Shown piece by piece: positions 31,693-40,736 of a stretch of DNA of 64,000 bases (within the stretch, counting starts at the first letter, position 1; each line of letters opens with the position of its first letter). The stretch is from positions 23,265-87,264 of the forward strand of contig JAEEHF010000105.1 in the NCBI GenBank assembly GCA_016280725.1, written 5' to 3'. Position numbers and translations under genes: made by a program. This DNA comes from Bacillota bacterium (GTDB taxonomy: Bacteria; Bacillota; Clostridia; TANB77; UBA1234). The notes under the pieces were generated by a model, which searched no databases, was not told where the DNA came from, and saw only the letters and a list, made by a program, of their open reading frames with translations.

Positions 31693-32589
31693 ATGATTAA
31701 GATTACAGGTCTAAATAAGTCTTTTGGAAACAATAAAGTTCTAAATAACTTGAATTGTAACATCAAGACGGGAACTATATATGGACTTATCGGTGCAAAT
31801 GGTGCAGGGAAGTCTACACTTCTTAGGGTCATTATGAACATATTTAAAAAAGATTCTGGGGAGATAGAAATTGATGATGTTAAATTAAATGATGAGGGAG
31901 AGCTTAAACAAAAGCTTTGCTATGTTTCAGATGATTTATTCTTTTTTAGGAATTATTCATTAAAAGATACACTTACTTTCTATTCAAAGCTTTATAAAAA
32001 CTTTGATTTGGAAAGAGCAAAGAGTATGGCGGATACTTTGAAACTTCCAGTAAATAAAAAAGTAAGTACTTTTTCAAAGGGAATGAAAAGACAGCTCGCT
32101 CTTATTTGTGCACTTTGTACCAATGCAAACTATATCTTTTTAGATGAAACATTTGATGGAATTGATCCTGTAGTTCGTGCCTACTTTAAAAAAGAGATTG
32201 CCGAGCAGATGACAAAAGAGGGGACAACAATAATTATGGCGTCTCATAATTTAAGAGAGCTTGAAGATATTTGCGATAACATTGGATTACTATATCAAGG
32301 CGGAATTATATTTGAAAGTGAAATTGATTCACTTAAAACAAATATGTTTAAGATTCAGATTTCACTTGCAAATGATTTTTCTGAAAAAGATTTTGAAAAC
32401 TACAACATACTAAGTTTCAAGAAGAGTGGAAGTGTTGCAACTATCATCATTAAAGGTGATAGAGAAAAGTATGAAAAAGACTTAAATGCATTAAATCCAG
32501 TTATTTTGGACTTTTTACCACTTACTCTTGAAGAAATATTTATTTACCAAATGGAGGTGCTTGGATATGAATTTAACTCGATTGTTTAA
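31693..32589 (+). CDS. ABC transporter ATP-binding protein (YtrB-like)
   Basis: GLIGANGAGKSTLLR, FSKGMKRQLAL, FLDETFDGIDP. Confidence 0.92.
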   Translation: MIKITGLNKSFGNNKVLNNLNCNIKTGTIYGLIGANGAGKSTLLRVIMNIFKKDSGEIEIDDVKLNDEGELKQKLCYVSDDLFFFRNYSLKDTLTFYSKLYKNFDLERAKSMADTLKLPVNKKVSTFSKGMKRQLALICALCTNANYIFLDETFDGIDPVVRAYFKKEIAEQMTKEGTTIIMASHNLRELEDICDNIGLLYQGGIIFESEIDSLKTNMFKIQISLANDFSEKDFENYNILSFKKSGSVATIIIKGDREKYEKDLNALNPVILDFLPLTLEEIFIYQMEVLGYEFNSIV

Positions 32590-34678
32590 TATAGATTACT
32601 TTCTTCAAAATCTTAAAAAGTCAAAAGCATTAATCATTTTCATATCACTTTTAGTACCAGTATTTACTTCGCTAGTGCTTTTGATGAGTGATGAACATTT
32701 GGGTATAGTGGGCTTTGCTGAATTAGGATTTTTTAATATCTTTTTTATGTACATTGTTCCAGTAGTTCTTAGCATAGCACTCTTTAACTTTGTATTTAAA
32801 AAGAAAAGCTGTGATTTTATAGGTGGTATGCCAATATCTCGAAAAACCATATTTTCTACAAACACAATTGGTGGAATAGTTCTAATTATTGCAATTCAAG
32901 CAATAACTGCGATTTTAAGTTTATTAATTTCTAGAGTTGTTCTAAATGGTATATTGTTTGGTGGAATGATTTGGGACGTATTTTTGTTCTTTACAATAGC
33001 CTATATTTTTGTTTTTACTGTATGTAATTTAGCAATTAGTTTTTCGGGGAATATTTTTGCAACAATAGTCAGTGTTTTGCTAATTTTATTCTTAGTTCCT
33101 TTTACTTTTGAAAGCTCAAAGTTTTATAACTCAGAGTATAGTTACGAGGAAAATTATGAAAATTATTATGAAGAAAACGATCTGGAATTATCTTTTTATA
33201 AACCATACAATTTTACTGCTCCTTCAATGATACTTGAAGTTATGGATGGAACAATAGAGTATAGTTATAATCGAGTTTCTATGATAAAGATGATAGCTTT
33301 AAGTGTTTTATATATTGCTTTAGGTGTCATCTTGTTTGGAAGAAAAAAATATGAATTTGCAGAGGAATCATATGAGAACTTACCTTTGCACCTAATTATT
33401 AAGTGTTTAACTTTAACTCCATTTATAGCGTTTTTATATATTACAAGACTTTATAATGCTGGGCTTCTTCCTTTAGTTTTCTTTTTTGTTATTATGGCCG
33501 TTTATTACTTTTTATTTGATATGATAACAGCTAAGAAAGTTAAGGCACATATAACTGTTATATCGTTTATAGTATCATGCTTAGCAATGTTTGCTTTTTT
33601 CCAACTTGTTGTTGCAAATTTAGATGAGTTGCAAAAAGTGAAGCTTAAGGTTGAAGATATAGATAAAGCTACAATTGATTCACTAAGTATCTCTTATAAA
33701 GGTCCATATAGTTATGGTCTTGAAATTGATGATAAAAACACAATTTATAAATTACTTTCTGATGGAATAGATAGGAGGGTAGTATTTGATTTTAGAGCGC
33801 GTGGCAGAGGAGAAGCTAATATCACTCTTAAACATTTAAACGGAAAAACGTATCCTGTAAGTATGACAATTCCAGATACATTTATAAAAGATATAAATAA
33901 CTATGCAGAAAATAAAATGGAGTTAGATAATTATAACTATTTGCCGGTTTTAGAGAATAGGGGACTTTCTTATGATCAAAAAGAAGCATTAAAAGAAGCA
34001 TTGAGAACAGATTTAGAAGGAATTACATATGGTGAGTACTATAAAAAGCTGACTAATTCAAAAATGCCATATTACTTAAATTTTGTGACGTATAAAAATC
34101 ATAAATTGATAATATGCGATTATTCTTATGCAGGATTTGAGAATATTACGAGTGTAATAGCGAATATGTTTAATGCAGACGCTTGTGCAAAAATCGGTGG
34201 AATGGTAATGACGGAAAGAAATTGGATTGAAAATGGTGGAGTTTGGATGGTTGAGCATTATGAGGACTTGGCAGATTATATTGTAATGAAAAATCCAAGA
34301 ATTAAGTTTACCACATATAAATATGAAACAGAAGAAAAAGAAGTGTTCTATGATGGAGTAGACAGGGTGCTTCCACGTCCTACTGAGGAAGAGGTAAGGT
34401 TTGATATTGAGGACTTAATTTGCTATCCTAATATAGCTGGTAGTAAAGTATGCGATTTTATAATAAGCCATGAAAAAGATGGTTTTGATATTAAAAAGCC
34501 ATTTATAATACTTACTTGCAATGGTAGTAGAATTAATCCATTTTTTACTAACGACATAGCTGGTTTTTACAAATTACTTGCAACAGAACATAATGAATCT
34601 GTTAATAATTTTATAAAATCAGGTGAAGCTATAAATCCTGAAGCTGAGCCAAATATGCAGATGCTAAATGTAGACTAA
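32567..34678 (+). CDS. ABC transporter permease, large, multi-TM
   Basis: Overlaps the 3' end of the ATPase gene; RBS ggagg; multiple TM segments. Confidence 0.8.
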   Translation: MNLTRLFNIDYFLQNLKKSKALIIFISLLVPVFTSLVLLMSDEHLGIVGFAELGFFNIFFMYIVPVVLSIALFNFVFKKKSCDFIGGMPISRKTIFSTNTIGGIVLIIAIQAITAILSLLISRVVLNGILFGGMIWDVFLFFTIAYIFVFTVCNLAISFSGNIFATIVSVLLILFLVPFTFESSKFYNSEYSYEENYENYYEENDLELSFYKPYNFTAPSMILEVMDGTIEYSYNRVSMIKMIALSVLYIALGVILFGRKKYEFAEESYENLPLHLIIKCLTLTPFIAFLYITRLYNAGLLPLVFFFVIMAVYYFLFDMITAKKVKAHITVISFIVSCLAMFAFFQLVVANLDELQKVKLKVEDIDKATIDSLSISYKGPYSYGLEIDDKNTIYKLLSDGIDRRVVFDFRARGRGEANITLKHLNGKTYPVSMTIPDTFIKDINNYAENKMELDNYNYLPVLENRGLSYDQKEALKEALRTDLEGITYGEYYKKLTNSKMPYYLNFVTYKNHKLIICDYSYAGFENITSVIANMFNADACAKIGGMVMTERNWIENGGVWMVEHYEDLADYIVMKNPRIKFTTYKYETEEKEVFYDGVDRVLPRPTEEEVRFDIEDLICYPNIAGSKVCDFIISHEKDGFDIKKPFIILTCNGSRINPFFTNDIAGFYKLLATEHNESVNNFIKSGEAINPEAEPNMQMLNVD

Positions 34679-34703
34679 CATGAAGGGAGCGGGATAATAA
34701 ATT

Positions 34704-35052
34704 ATGATAAATATTGACTATTCAAACCGTACTCCGATATATGAGCAAATTATAAATGAAATTGAGCGATTTGTTACACTTGGCATCTATAAGCCAAAAC
34801 AAAAGATAGAAAGTGTTAGAGAACTTGCCAGTAATTTAGGAATAAATCCTAATACTGTTAAAAAGGCTTATGACGAATTAGAAAGAAGAAATGTTATAAC
34901 TACTATATCAACAAAAGGAACATTTATAGCAGATGACATAAAAAGTGTAACAAACTTGAAAATTGGTGAAAAGATAAGTATAATTAGAAACGAAATTGCG
35001 GAGTTAGAAAAACTTCGGAATATCAAAAGATGATATTATGAAACAACTATAA
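34704..35052 (+). CDS. GntR-family (YtrA subfamily) regulator, C-terminus completed by a +1 shift at CGG
   Basis: NRTPIYEQIINEIERFVTLGIYKPKQKIESVRELASNLGINPNTVKKAYDELERR; the +1 frame gives ELEKL-GISKDDIMKQL*, a typical YtrA-family C-terminus. Confidence 0.88.
35016..35018 (+). other. Recoding site 3: CTT CGG A -> +1 -> GGA (Gly)
   Basis: Frame 0: EKLRNIKR*; +1: EKL-GISKDDIMKQL*. Confidence 0.8.
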
Positions 35053-35075
35053 CTTGTTTTTAAGGGAGTAATAAC

Positions 35076-36166
35076 TTGGATAAGAAAAAAATTATTTCAT
35101 ATATACGTAACTTTGCAGTGTTTGTAGGTCTTATTGTTCTAACATTTTGGATTATTTTTAAAGACCAGGATGGAAATGAGATTTTAAGGATACTTAGTAA
35201 TTCAAAATGGGAGTTCATTGCGATAGGGTTACTAACAATGTTTGTCTTTTTGTGTATGGAAGCGCTTAATATTCGGAAGAATGTTAAAACACCTAGGCGA
35301 AAAATCTACATTTTTAAAGAATTTAAAATATGCTTTAATAGGATTTTTCTTTAGCGCAATTACGCCAGCAGCTTCACGGTGGACAACCAATGCAGGTATA
35401 TTACATGCACAAAGATGGAATTAGCGTTGGAAGCAGTATGTTCACTTTATTAATAAATATTACTTGTGTTCTATTCGTAACTATTACGTTGTCACTATTT
35501 AATTTGATTTTTAATTATCAATACATGACAACTGGTTTGCTTATATTTTTCATTTTTGGAACATTTATTAATACATGTGCAATTGTTCTATTTATGGTTG
35601 GAATGTTTTCTACAAAAATATCTGACAAAATTGCTAATTTTGTAAAAAGGTGTGTTTCTAGACATTACGAAAAGAAAATCAAACGTATTAAGAAGTTAAA
35701 ACTTCCACATAGTGAAGCACTAATTACTAAAGCAAAGAATAAGTCTGAATCGAGATTAGCTAAAATTGAAGAACAAGCCGGGAAGTACAAAGAAGATGCA
35801 GTTTTAATTAAGCAAAATAAAAAGATAATTATAAAAACACTAATTATTTATTATTTCCAATATTCATTGTATTACTTAATATCATATTGGGCTTACAGAG
35901 CTATTGGCTTAAATGAACAGACATGGTTTGCGATTACTTCACTTCAATCTATTGTTTATGCTACAGTGTCTGGTATTCCATCACCTGGTGCTGTTGGAGT
36001 ATCTGAAGCAGCATATATTGGATTATTCAGTAATATCATACCTGAAAAATTAATTAGTAGTATTACGTTATTGGTAAGATGTATGAATTTTTACGTGTTT
36101 GTCGCAATATCTGGAATAGTAGTTATTTTTGCTGTTATTAAGTCAAAGAAAAAAGGCAACGCGTGA
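35076..36166 (+). CDS. Lysylphosphatidylglycerol synthase TM/UPF0104 flippase-like protein, one gene with two +1 shifts at CGG
   Basis: Joined product: ...FLCMEALNI-GRMLKHLGEKSTFLKNLKYALIGFFFSAITPAAS-GGQPMQVYYMHKDGISVG...GIPSPGAVGVSEAAYIGLF. The track splits it into 35076..35354, 35242..35424 and 35390..36166. Confidence 0.9.
35274..35276 (+). other. Recoding site 4: ATT CGG A -> +1 -> GGA (Gly)
   Basis: In frame with 35076 start; the +1 frame continues the family sequence. Confidence 0.85.
35377..35379 (+). other. Recoding site 5: TCA CGG T -> +1 -> GGT (Gly)
   Basis: In frame with the post-site-4 frame; restores the conserved TPAASGGQPMQ. Confidence 0.9.
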
Positions 36167-36174
36167 AATAGATA

Positions 36175-36205
36175 AGGGACAGTCTTTTAAAGACTGTCCC
36201 TATTT
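36175..36205. terminator. Intrinsic terminator
   Basis: aagggacagtcttttaaagactgtccctattttt. Confidence 0.85.
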
Positions 36206-36985
36206 TTACCAATCAGAATCCCAATCAGACCATCCAGAGTCCCACGAACTAGATGAGTCCCATGAACTAGATGAGTCCCAACTACTATCCCAACTACTTG
36301 AGCCCCAATTGCTACTACTGCTACTACTGCTACTACTGCCTCCATAACTAGAGCTGCTACTATAACCTCCATCGTAGTTGCTACTCCAATAGTTTGAATT
36401 ATAATTTCCATATCCTCCACCTGAACCTGGCATAGCGCAACATAGTATCATGCCAAATACAATTAAAACAGCAAGGATGGTTGCTATTACCCAAAGTGGA
36501 GTACCCTTTTTGTTTGTTGAATACGAAGAATAACTGTTCCCTTGAGATGAATTATTATAATTTACACCTTGGGAACTTGATGAGGGAGAGCTATAAGTTC
36601 TTGAGTTATGCATTTTTTGGTTTTGAATTTCTTCCTTTAGCTTAAGGTATAACTCATGTACGGCATACTCTTCATCTTTTCCAACGTATCTAGTTGCTCT
36701 TGTACCATCAGATTTATTTTTATATACGACAAAATCGCCATCAGCTTGTTTGTATATACCAAATGCTCGTGGACCTGCATAATCACGTCCAATGAAAAAC
36801 CTTGTAGTATTTTCATCGGGCAAATTCATATCTATATACCATTGCTTTAATTCTTCGATTGTTTTTGGAACATTAACACCAGTACGTCTTACACTTTTAT
36901 TTGGTGCACCACAATAGGTACACTTTTCTTCGGTGTCATCTATATAATTTCCACAGTAATCACAATGTACTCGCATTTTTTTCAT
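36206..36985 (-). CDS. Zinc-ribbon membrane protein with Ser/Trp/Asp/Gly/Tyr-rich C-terminal tail
   Basis: CDYCGNYIDDTEEKCTYCG; one TM; tail SSSWDSSWDSSSSWDSSSSWDSGWSDWDSDW. Confidence 0.75.
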   Translation of the reverse strand: MKKMRVHCDYCGNYIDDTEEKCTYCGAPNKSVRRTGVNVPKTIEELKQWYIDMNLPDENTTRFFIGRDYAGPRAFGIYKQADGDFVVYKNKSDGTRATRYVGKDEEYAVHELYLKLKEEIQNQKMHNSRTYSSPSSSSQGVNYNNSSQGNSYSSYSTNKKGTPLWVIATILAVLIVFGMILCCAMPGSGGGYGNYNSNYWSSNYDGGYSSSSSYGGSSSSSSSSSNWGSSSWDSSWDSSSSWDSSSSWDSGWSDWDSDW

Positions 36986-37135
36986 CTCCTTAAGTTTATT
37001 ATATACTATTTTTATTAAATATATTATTAAATTGTAATTACAAATATGGAAATAGAGCATTGGTGTACATGCCAGAGTAATTGAAACGAAGGCACATTTG
37101 TGGTATAATACTATCACGCGAGAGGGGAATGAGGA

Positions 37136-37967
37136 ATGATAAACATTTTGCTTTCTCGGGAATGAGAAGGTATTTGATGGGGCACTTACAGAATTAATAT
37201 CAATTACAAACAGGACAAAAGAAACAATTAATTGCTATATTTTTACTATGGATTTAACAAGAATAGATGAAAAATATGCTCCAATTTCCGATGAACAAGT
37301 AGATTTTTTGAATAAAGTGGTGAAATCCAAGAATTCTCATAATTTGGTAACTAAAGTGGATGTAACAGAGATTTATGAGCGAGAGTTCAAAAACTGTAAG
37401 AATGAAACTGCCTATTGTACACCATATACACTTTTAAGGCTTCTTGCAGATCTGGTGCCGGATATACCAGATAAACTTTTATATCTTGATATAGATATGA
37501 TGATATCTGATGATTTGGCTGAATTATACAATAAAGATGTTTCAAAAGTTGAGTTTCTTGCCGTTAAGGAAAAATATGGTTGTTGGCTAATATGGCCAGA
37601 CTATTTTAATGCAGGAATGCTTCTATTCAATATGAAAAAAATTAGAGAAACAAAACTTTTAGAGAAGGCTAGAGAACTTATAAAGACTAAAAAGATGCTA
37701 TTTGCAGATCAAGACGCAATTTATCGTTCAAAAACTAAGATGAGTTTTTTACCTAGAAGATACAATGAACAGTCTAAATTTGACAGAAAAGACACTCTCG
37801 TTTGTCATTTTTGCAAAAGACTTCTTCTTTGGCCATGGTTTAAGGTCGTAAATGTTAAGCAGTGGCACATTGATGATGTTCACAAATATTATAGATGTAC
37901 AAGATTTGATAAGGATTTAGATGAATATATCACGTTAAAAAAAGAGTATGAAGGTAGAAAGGTGTAG
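37136..37967 (+). CDS. Glycosyltransferase family 8 protein, N-terminus joined by a +1 shift at CGG
   Basis: ATG 37136: MINILLS-(C)-GNEKVFDGALTELISITNRTKETINCYIFTMDLTRIDEKYAPISDEQ...LYLDIDMMISDDLAELYN...FNAGMLLFNM. Frame 0 ends MINILLSRE*. Confidence 0.9.
37157..37159 (+). other. Recoding site 6: TCT CGG G -> +1 -> GGG (Gly)
   Basis: Frame 0 stops two codons later; +1 gives a GT8-type N-terminus. Confidence 0.88.
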
Positions 37968-37969
37968 TA

Positions 37970-38896
37970 ATGAATAATATAAATAAAATTCCAATCTTTT
38001 TTGCAGTTGATGATGGCTATATACCATTTTTATCTGTTACATTAGCAAGTCTTTGCAAGAATTGCTCCAAAGACAATTTGTACCTTATAAAAGTGTTATA
38101 TAACAATATATCAGACTTTAATATTAAGAGAATAATGAAACATGAAACGGAAAATATAAAAATAGAGTTCGTGAATGTCACAAATCACATGGAAAGAATA
38201 TCAAATAAGCTATACACAAGAGACTATTATTCAAAATCTACATATTTTAGGCTATTTATTGCTGACTTGTTCCCAGAGTTTAATAAAGCTTTATATCTAG
38301 ACAGTGATATTGCAATTTTGTCTGATATTGCAGATTTATATAATATAGATATTGGCGATAACCTAGTAGGTGCTGCTCCAGATGGTGTAATACAAACGAC
38401 ATTTGAATTCCAAGAGTATGCTGAAAAAGTTGTTGGAGTTAACAATTATAAGAATTATTTTAATGCGGGAATTCTAATAATGAATCTTAGGGAAATGAGA
38501 AGATGCGACTTTCAAGGAAAATTTGTTTATCTTCTTGATACAATTAAGTTTAAAGTTGCACAGGACCAAGACTACCTAAATAGAATTTGCAAGGGAAGAG
38601 TAAAAATAATAAGTGATACGTGGGATAAGATGCCTTTTAAAGAATTATATAATGAAGGCGAAAAGATTAACTTGATTCACTATAATTTATCACTTAAACC
38701 GTGGCACTACGATGGTATTTTATATGAAGAGTATTTTTGGGAATATGCCAAAGAAACAGAGTATTATAATGAAATATTAAAAATGAAAAGTGATTATACA
38801 AATGACGAAAAAGAAAAAGACACAGAAGCATATGAAGGACTAAAAAAGCTTGCTGTAATAGAAGCAGGGTGTGTTGGGGACGATAGAGTTAAATAA
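37970..38896 (+). CDS. Glycosyltransferase family 8 protein
   Basis: IPIFFAVDDGYIPFLSVTLASL, ALYLDSDIAILSDIADLYN, YFNAGILIMNLREMR, DQDYLN. Confidence 0.92.
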   Translation: MNNINKIPIFFAVDDGYIPFLSVTLASLCKNCSKDNLYLIKVLYNNISDFNIKRIMKHETENIKIEFVNVTNHMERISNKLYTRDYYSKSTYFRLFIADLFPEFNKALYLDSDIAILSDIADLYNIDIGDNLVGAAPDGVIQTTFEFQEYAEKVVGVNNYKNYFNAGILIMNLREMRRCDFQGKFVYLLDTIKFKVAQDQDYLNRICKGRVKIISDTWDKMPFKELYNEGEKINLIHYNLSLKPWHYDGILYEEYFWEYAKETEYYNEILKMKSDYTNDEKEKDTEAYEGLKKLAVIEAGCVGDDRVK

Positions 38897-38913
38897 TTAT
38901 TTGAGGTGATAAT

Positions 38914-39882
38914 ATGCCAAAAAAGAAAATATCTGACTTTTTAGGAAATCAAAAATTCAATGTTGAAGTAAGCGTAAATGATGGTGAGACAAGTGTAAAA
39001 ATGTCTGATAGTAATGTGCCTGAAAAAGCAAAAGATAGATTAGAAGTATTAGAATTAATGAAAGAATATGAAAAAGAAGGAAAGTTTGACGTTGACTTAG
39101 AAAAAGATCCTCCAACTATTGTTCTTACTCCAGGTCAAGTAGATTATCTTCGTAAGAAGTACCTAAGCAAGGTTAAAACGAAAGTTGCATATTCAGTTGG
39201 AAAGCAATTTTTTAATTCAATGCTTAAAAATAATAAGATAATTATAAAGAAAATAAATGGACTAGAAAATTGGAATGAAATCAAATCTGGAGCAATCGTA
39301 ACCTGCAATCACTTTAATCCTTTTGATTGTTTTACAATCGAAAAGGTTTTTAGAGACACAGTTCATTATAAAAATAAAAAGTATCTATATAAAGTAATTA
39401 GAGAAGGAAACTATACAAATTTTCCGGGTTTTTATGGCTTTTTAATGAGAAACTGTTATACTATGCCTTTATCAAGTAATAAGCATGTTATGATGGAGTT
39501 TTTGGACGCGCAAAGTGAAGCACTTCAATCAGGAGATTTTATTTTGATGTATCCAGAACAAAGTCTTTGGTGGAACTATAGAAAACCAAAGCCACTTAAA
39601 GATGGTGCATACAAAATTGCAGTAAAGAATAAAGTTCCAGTTCTTCCTATATTTATAACTATGGAAGATAGTGATTATATTGGATTTGATGGTTTTCCTA
39701 TACAGGAGTATACAGTAAATATCCTTCCAGCGATTTATCCAAGTGGAGGTCTTTCAGATAGAGAAAACGCAATCAACATGAAGAATACTAATTATGAAAT
39801 GTGGAAGGACACATACGAGGATTTTTACCATGAGCCATTAAAGTATACAACTGATCCAGCAAAACTAAAGGAGTTGTTATAG
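38914..39882 (+). CDS. PlsC-like lysophospholipid acyltransferase
   Basis: AIVTCNHFNPFDCFTIEKVFRD (NHxxxxD-like), LMYPEQSLWWNYRKPKPLKDGAYKIAVKNKVPVLPIFI. Confidence 0.75.
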   Translation: MPKKKISDFLGNQKFNVEVSVNDGETSVKMSDSNVPEKAKDRLEVLELMKEYEKEGKFDVDLEKDPPTIVLTPGQVDYLRKKYLSKVKTKVAYSVGKQFFNSMLKNNKIIIKKINGLENWNEIKSGAIVTCNHFNPFDCFTIEKVFRDTVHYKNKKYLYKVIREGNYTNFPGFYGFLMRNCYTMPLSSNKHVMMEFLDAQSEALQSGDFILMYPEQSLWWNYRKPKPLKDGAYKIAVKNKVPVLPIFITMEDSDYIGFDGFPIQEYTVNILPAIYPSGGLSDRENAINMKNTNYEMWKDTYEDFYHEPLKYTTDPAKLKELL

Positions 39883-39885
39883 GTA

Positions 39886-40674
39886 TTGAAAGCAAATTCT
39901 ATGCCAAAAGTTATATATTATGAAAATGAATTAGAAGATGAATTTTCAACTGCCAAAATAAAGCCTGATGTCGTTGATGAAAATTATAAATACATTCATA
40001 AAAATATTTTTTGGAGGATAGGGGAAGCTTTTGTTTATGTTATTTCATTGCCAATTAAGTTTCTTACTCCTAAAGTAAAATTCAAAATAAAATATGTTGG
40101 AAAAGAAAACGTAAAACCATATAAGGATACAGGCTATTTTATTTATGCAAATCATACACAGCCATTTTTAGACACGTTTATTCCTACAAATCATATTTTT
40201 TCAAAAGGTAATGCATTAATTGTAAATCCTGAGAATGTTTCTATGAAAGGAATGAAGACATTAGTTAAAATGCTTCATGCAATTCCAATCCCAAATAGAA
40301 TAAATGGAATGAAGAATTTTTTAGAGGCAATTAATTATTATATAAAAGATAAAAGATATGCTGTAACTATTTATCCAGAAGCACATATTTGGCCATTTTG
40401 CACGTGGATTAGAAACTTTAGGGATGTATCATTTAAATATCCAATTAAACTAAATGTGCCTTCATTTTGCGTGACGAATACGTATCACAAATACAAGGGA
40501 AGAGAAGACAAAGTACAGATTATATCATATCTTGATGGGCCTTTTTTGCCAGATGAGAAAATAGAGAATTTAAAAGAAAGACAAAAAGATTTAAGAGACC
40601 GAATATTTGAAAAAATGCGTGAAAGAGCAAATGAGAGCGACATTTGTGTCGTTAAATATGTGAAAAAACAATGA
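39886..40674 (+). CDS. PlsC-like acyltransferase
   Basis: GYFIYANHTQPFLDTFIPT (NHxxxxD), YAVTIYPEAHIWPF. Confidence 0.8.
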   Translation: MKANSMPKVIYYENELEDEFSTAKIKPDVVDENYKYIHKNIFWRIGEAFVYVISLPIKFLTPKVKFKIKYVGKENVKPYKDTGYFIYANHTQPFLDTFIPTNHIFSKGNALIVNPENVSMKGMKTLVKMLHAIPIPNRINGMKNFLEAINYYIKDKRYAVTIYPEAHIWPFCTWIRNFRDVSFKYPIKLNVPSFCVTNTYHKYKGREDKVQIISYLDGPFLPDEKIENLKERQKDLRDRIFEKMRERANESDICVVKYVKKQ

Positions 40675-40682
40675 AAACTTTT

Positions 40683-40730
40683 GGGGACACGACGGTTAGG
40701 ATTTTTATTTGCCCTGACCATCGTGTCCCC
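40683..40730. repeat. Imperfect inverted repeat GGGGACACGACGGTTAGG...CCTGACCATCGTGTCCCC
   Basis: Same core as 29013-29097; arm differences preserve G.T pairing. Confidence 0.85.
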
Positions 40731-40736
40731 CAACGG

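Noticed and set aside
35076-36166. Calling the flippase and ABC-F genes pseudogenes
   Set aside because: No other disruptions are present, and post-shift sequences are fully open and conserved.
36129-36420. Leu/Glu-rich and Val/Ala-rich ORFs opposite the Ser/Trp-rich tail
   Set aside because: Alternate-frame readings of a low-complexity repeat.
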